NCBI RefSeq assembly: GCF_910594005.1
Contig: NC_057819.1
Span: forward strand, 123,291,669 to 123,355,668
DNA length: 64,000 nucleotides
Source: Cervus elaphus
Taxonomy: Eukaryota; Chordata; Mammalia; Artiodactyla; Cervidae
Direction: 5' to 3'
Shown here: positions 63,454 through 64,000 of the stretch, in pieces
Layout: the number at the start of each line of letters is the position of its first letter
Numbering within the stretch: position 1 is the stretch's first letter
Notes under the pieces: generated by a model
Database searches by the model: none
The model's input: only the letters and a program-made list of their open reading frames with translations
Told to the model about the DNA's origin: nothing
Made by a program: the position numbers and the translations under genes

Positions 63454-63907
63454 GTGAGGGCGGGGCCGGCCCGTGGGCTCTCAGCCTGCTCTGGGGGCCG
63501 CGGGAGGGGGGCCCTCAGTGAATTGGTTAGTCTTTGTTCAGCCTCTCGGGACCACCATGCAAAGGGATTTTATCAAATAAAAAGCACCAGGCAGAGGGGA
63601 GCTGGACACCTGCTTCTGCAGGAGGGTTAATCGAGGGGACACGCACTGTCTGGCTAGCCTGGGCAGGTACGTGGTAGGGCTGAGACCGGTCCTTTGTCCC
63701 CACCGTGGTCAGCGCTGCCCAGTGGCCCCATGCTGGCCCCCGCTCTCCTCTGTCTCCCTCAGGCCCGGGGGGAGGGGTGGCTCTGTCCTGTTTCCTGCCC
63801 TGGCCCCCAAAGTCGGAAAGATGGGCCAGGGTCTGGCCTAGGGGGCCGTGCCTGAAGAAGTGGCGATGGACGTGGCCCTGCCAGCCCTGGACAGCACACG
63901 GGCCGTC

Positions 63908-63975
63908 CTCCCCAACAATATCCTGGTGCTGAGTGATGACACACCAACTCCAGCATCAGTGATTTTGTTGAAGAG
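63908..63975 (+). ncRNA. MIR338: mir-338 precursor
   Basis: A hairpin in AATK intron 7, the same place as in human. The 5p arm is 63914-63935 (starts AACAATATCC) and the 3p arm 63949-63970 (starts TCCAGCATCA). Both equal the mature miR-338-5p and -3p as I remember them. The loop GATGACACACCAAC differs from the human loop. miR-338-3p promotes oligodendrocyte differentiation and represses neuronal targets, AATK mRNA being its host transcript. Confidence 0.96.
63908..63975 (-). ncRNA. MIR3065: mir-3065 precursor, antisense of mir-338
   Basis: The minus strand of the same hairpin. The 5p arm 63971-63949 starts TCAACAAAATCACTG; the 3p arm 63933-63911 starts TCAGCACCAGGATATTG. Human miR-3065 is the known antisense partner. 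Expression here depends on an antisense transcript, which the sequence does not show. Confidence 0.8.
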
Positions 63976-64000
63976 GGCAGCTGCCAGCCTCCTGACTGCC

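Larger units (their letters stand above)
63454..64000. other. AATK intron 7, left part
   Basis: Non-coding up to the miRNA hairpin. The next AATK exon is outside the window. Confidence 0.8.

Noticed and set aside
1..64000. CRISPR arrays, operons, phage or other prokaryotic systems
   Set aside because: The window is clearly mammalian; the only regular repeats are SINEs, LINEs and microsatellites.

Overview
This is mammalian nuclear DNA from a ruminant, most likely a bovid. The evidence is GC-rich introns with GT-AG splice sites, Bov-tA type SINEs, a BovB LINE fragment and many cetartiodactyl CHR-type tRNA-derived SINEs. I cannot tell cattle from sheep, goat or buffalo. The gene order CEP131, PVALEF, AATK matches the block on human 17q25.3, read in the opposite direction.

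Layout. Positions 25 to about 13,615 (+) hold the whole coding part of CEP131/AZI1 in 25 exons, giving a 1,089-residue protein; its 5' non-coding exon(s) lie off the left edge. Positions 19,994-21,904 (-) hold the four coding exons of PVALEF, a parvalbumin-like EF-hand gene, with a probable TATA promoter and leader exon near 24.5 kb. Positions 31.5 kb to the right edge (+) hold the CpG-island promoter, a 22.9-kb first intron and coding exons 1-7 of AATK (LMTK1), covering the transmembrane segment and the N-lobe of the kinase domain. The last ~90 bases, inside AATK intron 7, contain the mir-338 hairpin and, on the other strand, its mirror mir-3065.

The spaces between genes and the long AATK intron are mostly unique non-coding sequence and repeats: a mariner copy with both ends but a dead transposase, a BovB 3' fragment, old L1 pieces, and many SINEs, several with clear target-site duplications. 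The three genes have unrelated jobs (centriolar satellite/cilium protein, putative calcium-binding protein, neuronal membrane kinase); only miR-338/miR-3065 is functionally tied to its host, being co-transcribed with AATK.

No new multi-gene system is visible. The most interesting points are: (i) PVALEF, whose spliced frame stays open although it appears to carry two frame-changing deletions that cancel, and whose second calcium loop has lost ligand residues; (ii) a candidate second AATK promoter with its own coding first exon just before exon 3; (iii) two upstream ORFs in the AATK leader, one ended by a stop codon made at the exon 1-2 junction; (iv) a C-rich strand bias in the AATK CpG island. 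Human protein features quoted for comparison come from memory and were not checked against a database.
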